Below, piece after piece: positions 8,983 to 17,961 of a DNA stretch of 64,000 nt. This DNA comes from JBHJHP01 sp042219825 (GTDB taxonomy: Bacteria; Bacteroidota; Bacteroidia; Bacteroidales; UBA5342): assembly GCF_042219825.1 (NCBI RefSeq), contig NZ_JBHJHQ010000005.1, positions 442,087 to 506,086 on the forward strand. The letters run 5' to 3'. A program made the position numbers and the translations under genes. The number at the start of each line of letters is the position of its first letter. Position 1 is the first letter of the stretch. The notes beneath the pieces were generated by a model. That model saw only the letters and a list, made by a program, of their open reading frames with translations, did not search any database and was not told where the DNA came from.

Positions 8983-10054
8983 CACACTGATTCTTTTGCT
9001 GATGTTACTTATTCCTTTGGGATTAATGGCATCAGGTATAGAAGAAACTCTGATTACGGTCCGTTCATACAAGGTTGATCCGGATACGAAACTCGAGGTC
9101 TTCAATAAATATGGGACCATTCATATTAATACATGGCAAAAGGATTCGGTGATAATCAAAGCAAGTGAATATTACAAGGCAGAAGACAAAAAGCAACTGG
9201 ATAAGCTGAAAAGTTCGGTAGATTTTACCATAACGAAAACACGTTATATTATAAATGTAAAAACCGTTTTTTCTGATCCAGCTAAAGATCTTCTGAATTT
9301 TATTCCGCTGGATCTTAAATCAAACACAGAAACAAAAGTAGATCTGGAGATATGGATGCCCGAGGCAATTAGCCTGACTCTGGAACACAGGTACGGCGAT
9401 GTTTTTATCGGGACCATGACGGGCGATGCATTTATAGATGTGGCTCACGGTCAGTTTAAGGCATACAACATGTTTGGGAAATTGAAACTGAATGCAGCCT
9501 ATTGTAATTCCACCATACGCTTTACGGAAGACGCCATTATATCGGCACGTTTTGGTGAAATGACACTGGATTCTGCAGGCAAAATAAACATTGAAAGCAG
9601 GTCGGCAGATATCGTCATCGGAGAAGCAAACCTGTTGGAGATAAATGGAAGAAATGATGATATATACATCCAGTCGTGCGATGAACTTCATCTGGACGGT
9701 TACTTTTCAAAACTGAACGCAGATGAAATTTCAGGGAATGTGTATTCCAAGACAACATATGGAAACCTGAACCTGAATTTCCCGGAACATTATGAAAATA
9801 GCATTACCATTTATTCCAACTATACCGATATCGGATTGACATTCGCCGCTGAGGATGGGATGCTTCCGGTGTCCATATTACATCAAAAGAGCCGCTTCAT
9901 GTATTCATCTTCCAACACACATCTTAAAGAAGAAAAAATAAGTGGCAAAGATGTTATTTATAAATCCACAGGTACAATCGGCACTGGTGGAATGCTGAAT
10001 GGAAACCTCAGCGTTGAAATGTTTTCAGGTGAATTAAAATTAATTGTAAAATAA
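8954..10054 (+). CDS. DUF4097-like beta-strand repeat (adhesin-like) protein
   Basis: About 366 residues. GTG 8951 and ATG codons at 8954 and 8957 are all possible starts, inside the last 32 bp of the anti-sigma gene. A signal peptide (LNTLILLLMLLIPLGLMASG) precedes a mature part built of short beta strands: DLEIWMPEAISLTLEHRYGD, then ADIVIGEANLLEINGRNDDIYIQS and YGNLNLNFPE. This is the pattern of DUF4097/DUF4098-type right-handed beta-helix proteins often encoded behind ECF sigma factors in Bacteroidota. It is probably a periplasmic or surface structural or sensing protein. No catalytic residues are seen. Confidence 0.7.
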   Translation: MMIHTRFKLNTLILLLMLLIPLGLMASGIEETLITVRSYKVDPDTKLEVFNKYGTIHINTWQKDSVIIKASEYYKAEDKKQLDKLKSSVDFTITKTRYIINVKTVFSDPAKDLLNFIPLDLKSNTETKVDLEIWMPEAISLTLEHRYGDVFIGTMTGDAFIDVAHGQFKAYNMFGKLKLNAAYCNSTIRFTEDAIISARFGEMTLDSAGKINIESRSADIVIGEANLLEINGRNDDIYIQSCDELHLDGYFSKLNADEISGNVYSKTTYGNLNLNFPEHYENSITIYSNYTDIGLTFAAEDGMLPVSILHQKSRFMYSSSNTHLKEEKISGKDVIYKSTGTIGTGGMLNGNLSVEMFSGELKLIVK

Positions 10055-10071
10055 TCCAAACTAATATAATA

Positions 10072-10749
10072 ATGAAAAGCAGAAGTATACTAGCAGCGAT
10101 AGTTTTAGCGTTTTTGTTTTTACAAACTACTGTCGCACAGGAAGAAGAAAAAACAGAAGATTTTGTAATTGTTGATCACAGCAAAGACGATTTTAAATCG
10201 CTTTTAGGTAACAAAGGAGCCAATGGCGGGTACTTAAGCATTGATATTACCGGTGGAGCAATGAATGGCAACCAGGTTTTTGAAGCCGGCGGGCGCCTGG
10301 GATGGATCATCAACCATAGTTTTGCATTTGGTCTGGCAGGCTACGGTTTTGCACAGAATATAGTGGAAGATCCTGCAACATCCGTGGCACAACTTGACCT
10401 GGCCGGTGGTTACGGCGGACTATTGATTGAGCCAATCATATGGAGCAAGGAAATTGTACACCTGAGCGTGCCAATGGTTATCGGAATTGGTGGTGCAGGG
10501 AAAAACCTTTCAAGCTCAAGATATGACTATACAACCCAGACATATTACGAGAACGGCAACATAGGAGAGAATGATCTTTTCTTTATGCTGCGTCCGGGTG
10601 TTGAAGTGGAAGTCAACCTGTCACGTTTTTTCAGAATTGCCCTGGGAGGTTATTATCATCAGGCATTAGGTTTCCAACTGGAAGATGTGAGCAGCAGAGC
10701 ATTAAACGGATTCACAGGCGGAGTCAGCTTTAAATTTGGCTGGTTCTGA
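10072..10749 (+). CDS. Predicted outer-membrane beta-barrel protein in ECF operon
   Basis: 225 residues. A signal peptide (SILAAIVLAFLFLQTTVAQ) is followed by an acidic linker of ~30 residues and then glycine- and aromatic-rich amphipathic strands (GGYLSIDITGGAMNG, FAFGLAGYGFAQN, GGYGGLLIEPIIW, FFMLRPGVEVEVNLSRFFRIALGGYYHQ, GGVSFKFGWF). The terminal FGWF fits the aromatic end of a barrel recognised by the BAM machinery. It begins 17 bp after the DUF4097-like gene and ends just before the GIN lipoprotein gene, so it is the fourth gene of the operon. Its ligand is unknown. Confidence 0.7.
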   Translation: MKSRSILAAIVLAFLFLQTTVAQEEEKTEDFVIVDHSKDDFKSLLGNKGANGGYLSIDITGGAMNGNQVFEAGGRLGWIINHSFAFGLAGYGFAQNIVEDPATSVAQLDLAGGYGGLLIEPIIWSKEIVHLSVPMVIGIGGAGKNLSSSRYDYTTQTYYENGNIGENDLFFMLRPGVEVEVNLSRFFRIALGGYYHQALGFQLEDVSSRALNGFTGGVSFKFGWF

Positions 10750-10774
10750 AACTATTAATATAAAAAATACGAAG

Positions 10775-11554
10775 ATGAAAAAGATAATTGTATCAATTAT
10801 AGGATTAAGCGTCCTCCTGTTAACCTCATGTATAGGTTACTACAAAGCTGACGGACCAATAGAAACAAGAGATTATGCCTTAAGCGACTTTGAAGGTGTG
10901 GAACTGGATGGTTCTGGTGACGTATTCATATACTACGGTGAAACATTCAGCGTGGAAGTCACTACGCATTCCGATCTCTACGATTTATTGAATAATTATG
11001 TTGTTGACGGCGTACTACACCTTGGTTTTAAAAATGAATTTCGAACCATTAGCTACGATAAACTCCAGTATAAGATCACATTGCCCGAGTTGCACTATGT
11101 ATCTATTGATGGTTCAGGCAACATTGATGTAATGGACAACTTCAGCGTCAATAATGATTTTGCCATGTCCATTGACGGATCAGGTGATATTATGACGCTA
11201 AAAATAGCTGCAGACCGCGTATTTGCTGATTTGAACGGCAGTGGTAGTATCACAACAACGGACATCGACTGCCAGATTTTTGATGCCAGTCTCGACGGTT
11301 CAGGGAAGATAAGAAGTCAGGGATATGCCAGGAAACAGATTATTAATCTGGATGGCAGTGGAGACATCATTACCGATTACCTTGAAACACTGGAATCGTA
11401 TGTGGATATAAACGGATCGGGCACCTGTAAGGTTTGGGCAACCGACATTCTGAATATCCGGATTGATGGTAGTGGCAAAGTATATTATTATGGTGAACCC
11501 GAAGTAACCAGCCGCATCACAGGTTCGGGTGATATAGTTCACCTTTACGACTAA
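10775..11554 (+). CDS. Head GIN domain (DUF2807) lipoprotein with GSG repeats
   Basis: 259 residues from the ATG at 10775; an upstream in-frame non-ATG start at 10736 would overlap the barrel gene and spoil the signal peptide. MKKIIVSIIGLSVLLLTSC is a lipoprotein signal with lipobox LTSC. The mature part contains nine regularly spaced x(D/N/T)GSG turns (LDGSGDVFI, IDGSGNIDV, IDGSGDIMT, LNGSGSITT, LDGSGKIRS, LDGSGDIIT, INGSGTCKV, IDGSGKVYY, ITGSGDIVH), the hallmark of DUF2807 auto-transporter-like beta-solenoids. It is the last gene of the ECF operon and is followed by a terminator. It is likely an envelope-stress or surface protein; the biochemical role is unknown. Confidence 0.85.
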   Translation: MKKIIVSIIGLSVLLLTSCIGYYKADGPIETRDYALSDFEGVELDGSGDVFIYYGETFSVEVTTHSDLYDLLNNYVVDGVLHLGFKNEFRTISYDKLQYKITLPELHYVSIDGSGNIDVMDNFSVNNDFAMSIDGSGDIMTLKIAADRVFADLNGSGSITTTDIDCQIFDASLDGSGKIRSQGYARKQIINLDGSGDIITDYLETLESYVDINGSGTCKVWATDILNIRIDGSGKVYYYGEPEVTSRITGSGDIVHLYD

Positions 11555-11576
11555 ACGTTCCCTTAAATTATATCGC

Positions 11577-11621
11577 AACTCCGCATTGTTACCTTAGCAG
11601 GTTCCGGTGCGGAGTTTTTTT
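11577..11621 (+). terminator. Rho-independent terminator of ECF operon
   Basis: Arms AACTCCGCA (11577-11585) and TGCGGAGTT (11608-11616) are followed by a T-tract. It lies 23 bp after the GIN lipoprotein gene. Confidence 0.8.
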
Positions 11622-11656
11622 GGTAAACCAAAGTTCTCTCTGCGGGTTTATGAAAT

Positions 11657-12076
11657 ATGAATGTGCCAATAATATTATATGACGGGTATTGTAACCTGTG
11701 CAACTTTTCTACAAGGCTAATCCTGCGGTTTGACAGCAAAAGCATTTTCCGCTATGTCCCGTTGCAGTCACCTGAAGGACAAAAATTATTATCAGGCACA
11801 GAAGGCATACCCGATACCGTAATTCTTTCGTTTAACAATAAACTTTACTTTAAGTCTGATGCAGTATTGAAAACTGCATGGCTACTCGGATTTCCAGCAA
11901 ATATATTAGCTGTGTTCTATATTATGCCGGGATTTCTAAGGGACTATTTTTATGACTTAGTAGCCAGAAACCGATACAGGATATTCGGTAAGAAGGATTA
12001 TTGCAGGATGACTCCAAAAAAACAAAAAAGGAGACCCAAACTGTGGTCTCCCATTAAAAATATTAAAAACCTATAA
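11657..12076 (+). CDS. DCC1-like thiol-disulfide oxidoreductase family protein (DUF393)
   Basis: 139 residues. The N-terminal motif YDGYCNLCNFST gives the CxxC redox pair and the DxxC signature that names the DCC family. RYVPLQSPEGQKLL and the central YFKSDAVLKTAWLLG are also typical. Members are thioredoxin-fold-like proteins of unknown substrate, common in Bacteroidota. The C-terminus is basic (KKQKRRPKLW) after the usual NRYRIFGKKDYCRM. It is separated from the ECF operon by a terminator and converges with the gene at 12078. Confidence 0.85.
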   Translation: MNVPIILYDGYCNLCNFSTRLILRFDSKSIFRYVPLQSPEGQKLLSGTEGIPDTVILSFNNKLYFKSDAVLKTAWLLGFPANILAVFYIMPGFLRDYFYDLVARNRYRIFGKKDYCRMTPKKQKRRPKLWSPIKNIKNL

Positions 12077-12077
12077 C

Positions 12078-12785
12078 TTAAATTCTGTTCAAAAACTGCT
12101 TATGGGCTTCAAGTAAAAATTCGGGGGATAAAGACGGATTATATACCCTGACAACATCTTCTATTCTGTCGTTGGTATAAAAGAAAGCAAGTGCAAAATC
12201 AGATTTTGCAGTTATCCAGTTATATTTTACACGTTGAACCAATTCTCTGAACTCGCTCCATTTCAGGTGATAAGGTAATACAAAGTATCCCTGATCCAGC
12301 TCTCCCTCATCAAGGTATATGCCTTCCTGAACCACATTCAAATGAAACAGCTTTTTAATGGTCAATAATGCAGTATCATTAATATCCTTAATCTGTTTTT
12401 CGAATTTTATACCTACTTTACTGTATACTTCCTGCAATACCGGTACCTGACTGAAGTTATCAAGATTACGCACACGGATAGCATCGTACGACTCGTGTGG
12501 AAATTTTATTTCCGCATACGCTGCCTCAAAACGCCCTTTAAACAAAGAACGTGCTGCCTGTGTGGCCCGGGCAACTTCTTCAAGTGAAGATTTTCCCTGA
12601 ATGACAAAATAAATATACAACGGAGAAGAAAAGTGTGGCCGTTCACTGTAGTATTCCAGATATCCCGGAAATGGTTCAGGTGCCTCCAATACCAGCGTAC
12701 CTGGAATTTTCTGTGATGATACTGTGGTGAGTTTCTCGTATTTATTCAAGTGACCGTATCTTTCGATCTTTTCGCTTGCATTCAT
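12078..12785 (-). CDS. Conserved hypothetical protein
   Basis: 235 residues, no signal peptide or transmembrane segment, mixed alpha/beta composition. Recognisable stretches include VLEAPEPFPGYLEYY, SSLEEVARATQAARSLFKGRFEAAYAEI and YFVLPYHLKWSEFRELVQRVK. I do not recognise the family. The even length and codon use suggest a genuine cytoplasmic protein. The stop is 1 bp from the end of the DCC1-like gene on the other strand, with no hairpin between them. Confidence 0.7.
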   Translation of the reverse strand: MNASEKIERYGHLNKYEKLTTVSSQKIPGTLVLEAPEPFPGYLEYYSERPHFSSPLYIYFVIQGKSSLEEVARATQAARSLFKGRFEAAYAEIKFPHESYDAIRVRNLDNFSQVPVLQEVYSKVGIKFEKQIKDINDTALLTIKKLFHLNVVQEGIYLDEGELDQGYFVLPYHLKWSEFRELVQRVKYNWITAKSDFALAFFYTNDRIEDVVRVYNPSLSPEFLLEAHKQFLNRI

Positions 12786-12849
12786 AATACTAAGATTTGG
12801 TTAATATTTAATGATATAACAAAACATATTCGCTTTCTGTTTAACTGAG

Positions 12850-13755
12850 TTATAACTTCGGGCTCTTAAGTTGCTCCTTTAGTTTTTTCATCATGTCTCT
12901 TCTTATTTTAAGTCCGGATTTCAATACATAACCTGAAGAAAAATCCGATTTCTCAGCTAATATTTCTGATGTTACCAGGTTTGTTTCCCTGTCTTGTTTT
13001 ACGGATATTATTCTGTTTTGGTTTCCATACAACCAGAATTCTCTGTTACTTTTTTGTAACACTACTGTTTCTGTCAAGTTCTCATCGTCTGTTTTCAAAT
13101 CAGAAACATGTGTCCAGTTTGAATCTGTTATTCCCGATTGGTAAAAATCAACCTTCATACCTTTCGAAACACTATCTTCACGCATCAACGCCAATACATT
13201 AATCTTTTCAAACTTCATACATTGCAAATCCATTATTCTGTGCGTAGAGTGTAAAATTTCCAAAGGTTGATCAGAAATTTTATTATCTGTGACCCTGAAT
13301 AACAAAACATCCGTATCCGTCTTGTTATTCCTTAAACAAAATATATTCAACCGTTCCCGGTTTTGATAAAGCCCCCTGATATTACTCATTTCCGAAAAAT
13401 CAATTTCCGATCCAAAGTGACTTTCAATTAAACGCGGATTATCCCAGTTGATTAAATTATCTGAATAGGTCATCATCAGATAATCTTCAGATCTAAAAAG
13501 CATATTGAACCGATGGCTACTTTCTTTAAAAATCTTTATTTCGCTGACATGACCAGGCGATGGAATATTTACCGGATTAGATGAATTGATCATATTCCAA
13601 TGCAAACCATCTGAACTTTCAGCAAAATAACAAGTGTTCTGATGATCCGGTTTTGACAAGATCATTAAATAATCGTCAGGTGTTAACAGGCGGTATATGG
13701 TAAGACCAACCAGGGCAAGAGCCGTCAGAATTATGGCTGTATAGTTTATTTTCAT
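12850..13755 (-). CDS. Membrane-anchored hypothetical protein, beta-propeller-like
   Basis: About 301 residues from the ATG at 13755; a TTG at 13809 would add 18 polar residues before the membrane segment and is less likely. An N-terminal hydrophobic segment (INYTAIILTALALVGLTIYRLL) is a signal anchor. The exported part has repeated strand patterns with SSDGLHWNMI, YSDNLINWDNPRLIE and FYQSGITDSNWTHV, the wording seen in five-bladed beta-propellers such as GH43-like or sialidase-type proteins, but no catalytic residues can be assigned. It stands alone, divergent from coaX. Confidence 0.6.
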   Translation of the reverse strand: MKINYTAIILTALALVGLTIYRLLTPDDYLMILSKPDHQNTCYFAESSDGLHWNMINSSNPVNIPSPGHVSEIKIFKESSHRFNMLFRSEDYLMMTYSDNLINWDNPRLIESHFGSEIDFSEMSNIRGLYQNRERLNIFCLRNNKTDTDVLLFRVTDNKISDQPLEILHSTHRIMDLQCMKFEKINVLALMREDSVSKGMKVDFYQSGITDSNWTHVSDLKTDDENLTETVVLQKSNREFWLYGNQNRIISVKQDRETNLVTSEILAEKSDFSSGYVLKSGLKIRRDMMKKLKEQLKSPKL

Positions 13756-13904
13756 ACCAGTATTTAAATATTTTACTGTAACCGTTTCATCTGTTCTCCG
13801 TTTTAGCAATATTGACGACTACAAAAACGTTATTGTAGTAAAGCAAATTAAATAAAACCTGATTAATTTATCAAAGATTAACACTTTACTTACGACAGAA
13901 ATAC

Positions 13905-13933
13905 TTTGTATCTCAGTAAAATAAATACTTTTG
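13905..13933 (+). promoter_or_regulatory. Probable housekeeping promoter of the coaX operon
   Basis: TTTG (13905-13908), a 17-nt spacer and TACTTTTG (13926-13933) match the Bacteroidota -33/-7 consensus. The predicted start of transcription lies about 15-20 bp before the ATG at 13958. Confidence 0.5.
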
Positions 13934-13957
13934 TCGTCTTTATATAAACAATTGATG

Positions 13958-14680
13958 ATGAACCTGATAATTGACGAAGGTAACACACGGATTAAGGCAG
14001 CCATATTCAGTAAAGAAAAATTACTGGAAGCGCTTACCTGTACATCATCAGATTATGAAGAATTAATACTTCTTACAGAAAAATACCATCCTGACAAATG
14101 CCTGATCAGTTCTACAAAAAGTCATCTTTCAGACTTTGCGGATTTCAGTGAATCATTCTCACAGTTTATTTTTTTGGATCATATTATAAAAACGCCACTC
14201 AACAACCTGTATGAAACTCCGGAGACACTTGGCAAAGACCGGTTGGCAGGAGCTGTTGGGGGGTATCATTTTTATGCTGGAAGTGCAATCCTTGTGATAG
14301 ATGCAGGCACAGCTCTCACTTTCGATTATGTTGATAAGGATGGAAATTATTTAGGAGGAACCATTTCACCGGGTTTAAAGATACGTTTAAAAGCGCTCAA
14401 TGCATTTACGTCTAAACTTCCTTTGGTTGAACCTGAATTCTCTGAAAACATTTTGGGTAAAAACACACATGAAGCCATTCAACAAGGTGTTTTTAATGGA
14501 ATAACACATGAAATAAACGGGGTATGTTCCGGTTTTTTAGATAATAATCCTCATGGCAAAGTAATTCTGACAGGAGGTGATGCTGTTTTTTTTGAAAAAT
14601 ATGTAAAAAGTACCATCTTTGTAATTCCAAATTTGGTACTGATAGGACTAAACACAATTTTAGAACACAATGCGAATTAA
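13958..14680 (+). CDS. coaX: Type III pantothenate kinase
   Basis: About 240 residues, cytoplasmic. It phosphorylates pantothenate with ATP, the first step of coenzyme A synthesis. The N-terminal phosphate loop reads MNLIIDEGNT (usual form DxGNT), followed by TPETLGKDRLAGAVGGY with the conserved G-x-D-R and DAGTALTFDYVD, the second DxGT motif. GGTISPGLKIRLKAL is the type III specific glycine loop. I chose the ATG at 13958 (or 13955 one codon earlier) because the P-loop begins there; the upstream TTG is not needed. The gene overlaps the next by 11 bp, opening a five-gene core operon. Confidence 0.93.
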   Translation: MNLIIDEGNTRIKAAIFSKEKLLEALTCTSSDYEELILLTEKYHPDKCLISSTKSHLSDFADFSESFSQFIFLDHIIKTPLNNLYETPETLGKDRLAGAVGGYHFYAGSAILVIDAGTALTFDYVDKDGNYLGGTISPGLKIRLKALNAFTSKLPLVEPEFSENILGKNTHEAIQQGVFNGITHEINGVCSGFLDNNPHGKVILTGGDAVFFEKYVKSTIFVIPNLVLIGLNTILEHNAN

Positions 14681-15926
14681 ATTTTTATTTTTTACATTTT
14701 GTGCACTTATGTTTGTATCTGTTTTAAATGCACAAAACAGTACCAGTTCGCCCTATACAAGGTATGGCTTGGGCTTGCTTGAAACCAATACCTTCGGAAG
14801 AGGACAATCAATGGGTGGATCTGGAATTGCATTGCGTTCCAACAAAACAATAAATCCTTCAAATCCTGCAGCCTTTAGTGCAATTGATACACTTAGCCAG
14901 ATTTTTGAATTTGCATTTTCCGGTCAAATCTCTCAGTTTAAAGCAGGAAATCTGACGCAATATAATAACGATGTTAATTTCAGTTACCTTGGAATGGCAT
15001 TTCCAATCTCAAAAAACATCGGGGTATCGTTAGGAGCCAGACCAATGTCAAATGTTGGATATGATTACTACACTGAAGAAGATCTGAACAATATTGGTCT
15101 GACCCAAAGTATTTACAGCGGTTACGGTGGAGTAACAGACGCTTTTGTCGGAGTATCTGCTAAATTTTTTAAATATTTATCACTCGGAGCAAACCTGGAA
15201 TATCTGTTTGGGGCAGTATCTCATAACAGAACGGTAAATTTCCCTGATAACACAGAGTATTCCAGTTTTTACAGCTATGAAAAACTTTATGTTAATGCGC
15301 TTCATCCGGTTTTGGGTCTGCAGTTTGTGTTACCGGTCAGCGACAAACACAGTTTAACGCTTGGTGGAACCTATGAATTTAAAACGTCACTTAATGCCAA
15401 ACAAGATCTTATATCTCAAAAGGATTTTGCCGGCATAACAACCATTACCATTGCTTCCCATATTGGCAAAAGCATTGGGATGGAAATGCCGGAAGCTTAT
15501 GGAATAGGTTTAGCATATGAAATAAAAAATAAATTAACGGTAACCGGCGAATATAAATTGCAGAACTGGAGCAAAAGCGAATTTTATAATGTAACGGATA
15601 CCTTAGGAAATAAGACAAGAATTTCTGCCGGTATTGAATATATCCCTAACTTTATAGACAGAAACTATTTTAAACGTGTTGAATACAGGCTTGGTGGATT
15701 TTACTCAAGTAACTATATAACCGGCCTCGGAGAGGATTTATATAATTTTGGCATGACTTTTGGATTGGGATTACCACTGAGATACGAGAAAACAAGGTTC
15801 AACATTGCATTTGAACTTGGGCAGATGAAATCCTCAGGAGGTTCTTTAATTAGTGAATCGTATGGAAAAATAACCATTAATTTTTCATTCAATGATTACT
15901 GGTTCTTCCGCAGAAAACTGGAATAA
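14670..15926 (+). CDS. Outer-membrane protein, FadL/OMPP1-like
   Basis: 418 residues. A signal peptide (IKFLFFTFCALMFVSVLNAQ) is followed by SPYTRYGLGLLETNTFGRGQ, SMGGSGIALRS and INPSNPAAFSAID, the N-terminal pattern of Bacteroidota barrel proteins related to the OMPP1/FadL transport family. The rest is amphipathic strands ending in KITINFSFNDYWFFRRKLE. It is co-transcribed with coaX upstream and a TPR protein and lptC downstream, an order widely kept in Bacteroidota. The substrate is not known. Confidence 0.8.
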   Translation: MRIKFLFFTFCALMFVSVLNAQNSTSSPYTRYGLGLLETNTFGRGQSMGGSGIALRSNKTINPSNPAAFSAIDTLSQIFEFAFSGQISQFKAGNLTQYNNDVNFSYLGMAFPISKNIGVSLGARPMSNVGYDYYTEEDLNNIGLTQSIYSGYGGVTDAFVGVSAKFFKYLSLGANLEYLFGAVSHNRTVNFPDNTEYSSFYSYEKLYVNALHPVLGLQFVLPVSDKHSLTLGGTYEFKTSLNAKQDLISQKDFAGITTITIASHIGKSIGMEMPEAYGIGLAYEIKNKLTVTGEYKLQNWSKSEFYNVTDTLGNKTRISAGIEYIPNFIDRNYFKRVEYRLGGFYSSNYITGLGEDLYNFGMTFGLGLPLRYEKTRFNIAFELGQMKSSGGSLISESYGKITINFSFNDYWFFRRKLE

Positions 15927-15945
15927 TAAATTAATCGCAATAAAA

Positions 15946-17337
15946 ATGAAAACGAAAGTATTTACAACATTAGCATTACTTGCTTTTACGATGACCATGA
16001 TCGCCCAGAAAGGAGTGGACGACGGGTCAAAGTATGGTCATGGAGAAGACAGTGTCAGATGTCTGAGCAACTTATCGCTGTTTCACGAATATGCCAAACA
16101 AAAAAATTATAAAGATGCTGTTGAACCCTGGACAATATGTTACAACGAATGTCCGGCTGCAAGTATTTACATCTATACGGATGGCGAGAATATTATTGAA
16201 TGGCAGATCAAAAAAGCTCAGAGCAGTGAAGATAAAGATCAGTATATAACATCATTAATGCAGCTTTACGACCAACGTATCAAGTATTACGGTAATTATT
16301 CTAAATATCCGGAAGCATATATTCAGGGTAAAAAAGCTTTATCTTACTATGAATATTATGGAAATACTACTGAAGGGTTAAAGCAGTCGATGGACAATTT
16401 TGAAAGTGCAATAACAGGATTGAAAAAGAATTTCACATCCAGCACTGCATCGACATTATTATCGTGTCTTTCAAAATATATCGGACTGAACTTTGTTCTC
16501 TATGACAGAGGCGAAATTACCGGAGAAAAACTTATTGCAAATTATCAGGAAATACAGTCTGATCTGGATAATATCCAAAAAGCAACAAAAAAATACGATA
16601 GTACAGTAAATCAACTTCGCGATTATGCAGAAGAGAAATTTGCAGAAAGTGGTGTTGCGGATTGCAAGACACTGGAAAGTATGTATGCTTCAAGGGTAGA
16701 AGAAGAAAAGTCAAACAAAGAAGAACTTGAAAAAATTCTGAACACATTTGACAAATCAGATTGTACTGAATCAGAGACATATTTTAAAGCTGCCGAATAT
16801 GTATTTGACATTGAGCCAAGCGCAATTGGTGCTGTAGCATTGGCAAGGATGTATATCAATCCAAGCCATGAGGATATTGATAAAGCCATGGAATATCTTA
16901 AACAAGCCGTAAGTCTGGAAACAGATAACGATAAAAAAGCAGATTATCTTTACCTGATGGCCAATATTGAATTTACTAAGAAAAAGGATTATCCTATAGC
17001 CAGATCATATGCTTTGAAAGCAATTGCAGCCAGACCAAACTGGGGCGATCCTTACATCCTGATCGGACAAATGTATGCTGCTTCAGCTCAGGCACAGCAG
17101 TTGGGAAGCAAAGACATTGAAAACAGGGCCGGTTACTGGGCAGCCGTTGACAAATTTAAAAAGGCTAAGCAGATTGATCCTTCCAGCGCGGACGAGGCTA
17201 ATAAGTATATTAAGATTTACTCGCAATATTTTCCTGGTACTGAAGAAATATTTATGCAGGAAGGTTTTGAACTGAATAAACCATACCATGTAGGTGGATG
17301 GATCAACGAAACAACAATTTGTACGCCTAAAGACTGA
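15946..17337 (+). CDS. Secreted TPR-repeat protein
   Basis: 463 residues from the ATG at 15946, which directly begins a signal peptide (TKVFTTLALLAFTMTMIAQ); the open frame from 15892 overlaps the previous gene. The mature part is helical with TPR-like pairs, for example KNYKDAVEPWTICYNECP near residue 50 and HEDIDKAMEYLKQAVSLE, KADYLYLMANIEFTKKKDYPIARSYAL and WAAVDKFKKAKQIDPSS in the C-terminal third. It is probably a periplasmic scaffold. Position in the coaX-omp-TPR-lptC operon links it to envelope biogenesis, but no partner is shown. Confidence 0.82.
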   Translation: MKTKVFTTLALLAFTMTMIAQKGVDDGSKYGHGEDSVRCLSNLSLFHEYAKQKNYKDAVEPWTICYNECPAASIYIYTDGENIIEWQIKKAQSSEDKDQYITSLMQLYDQRIKYYGNYSKYPEAYIQGKKALSYYEYYGNTTEGLKQSMDNFESAITGLKKNFTSSTASTLLSCLSKYIGLNFVLYDRGEITGEKLIANYQEIQSDLDNIQKATKKYDSTVNQLRDYAEEKFAESGVADCKTLESMYASRVEEEKSNKEELEKILNTFDKSDCTESETYFKAAEYVFDIEPSAIGAVALARMYINPSHEDIDKAMEYLKQAVSLETDNDKKADYLYLMANIEFTKKKDYPIARSYALKAIAARPNWGDPYILIGQMYAASAQAQQLGSKDIENRAGYWAAVDKFKKAKQIDPSSADEANKYIKIYSQYFPGTEEIFMQEGFELNKPYHVGGWINETTICTPKD

Positions 17338-17339
17338 TT

Positions 17340-17915
17340 TTGTTACGGTATAAGATCCATATTAAAAAATCTGTTATTGCAGCACTTATATTCTGTGCTG
17401 CAATAATTTTTTCAGGTTGCACTAAATCCAAAACACAACTTATTCCAGAAATTGACCGTTCCAAGTGGCCATCGGTCAAAGCAATAAATATTGAATCCAT
17501 TGTTTCAGATTCCGGATATGTAAAGTATATAATTACAGCACCCTTGTATGAAGTATTCGATAAAGTTGAAGAGCCTTACTGGGAATTCAGCAAGGGACTA
17601 AAACTCAAACGATATAATCATGATCAGGTAGTTGATTCCGAAATTGAATGTAACTATGCCAGGTATCTTGAAAAGGAAAAATTATGGAGGCTGGAGAATA
17701 AAGTCTTTGCCCGAAATATTGACGATGAAACCTTTGAAACCGAACTAATGTATTGGGATCAGGAAAAGGAAAAGCTTTATACGGACCAGATGTTAAGGAT
17801 TACAAACCATAAAACCGGACAGGTTGTAATTTGTACAGGTTTTGAATCCAACCAGAATTTCACGCAGTATTCATTTGAAAAAGTGACCGCCACATTTTTG
17901 ATAGATATCGAATAA
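17340..17915 (+). CDS. lptC: LPS export system periplasmic lipoprotein LptC
   Basis: 191 residues. It starts at a TTG two bases after the stop of the TPR gene; no ATG is available before the signal sequence. The N-terminus (KSVIAALIFCAAIIFSGC) has a lipobox FSGC. The rest fits the LptC/OstA-like beta-jelly roll: VSDSGYVKYIITAPLYEVF, PYWEFSKGLKLKRY, then ARYLEKEKLWRLENKVFARN and EKLYTDQMLRI. LptC links the inner-membrane LptBFG transporter with LptA in moving LPS across the periplasm. Being a lipoprotein and its operon position are usual for Bacteroidota. Confidence 0.88.
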   Translation: MLRYKIHIKKSVIAALIFCAAIIFSGCTKSKTQLIPEIDRSKWPSVKAINIESIVSDSGYVKYIITAPLYEVFDKVEEPYWEFSKGLKLKRYNHDQVVDSEIECNYARYLEKEKLWRLENKVFARNIDDETFETELMYWDQEKEKLYTDQMLRITNHKTGQVVICTGFESNQNFTQYSFEKVTATFLIDIE

Positions 17916-17961
17916 TTTGAATTTTTAAATTCTCTTTCTTATTTTCATACAAAATATTGCA

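Noticed and set aside
10736..10774. Upstream start for the GIN lipoprotein
   Set aside because: It would overlap the barrel gene and put 13 polar residues before the lipoprotein signal; the ATG at 10775 gives a standard lipobox.
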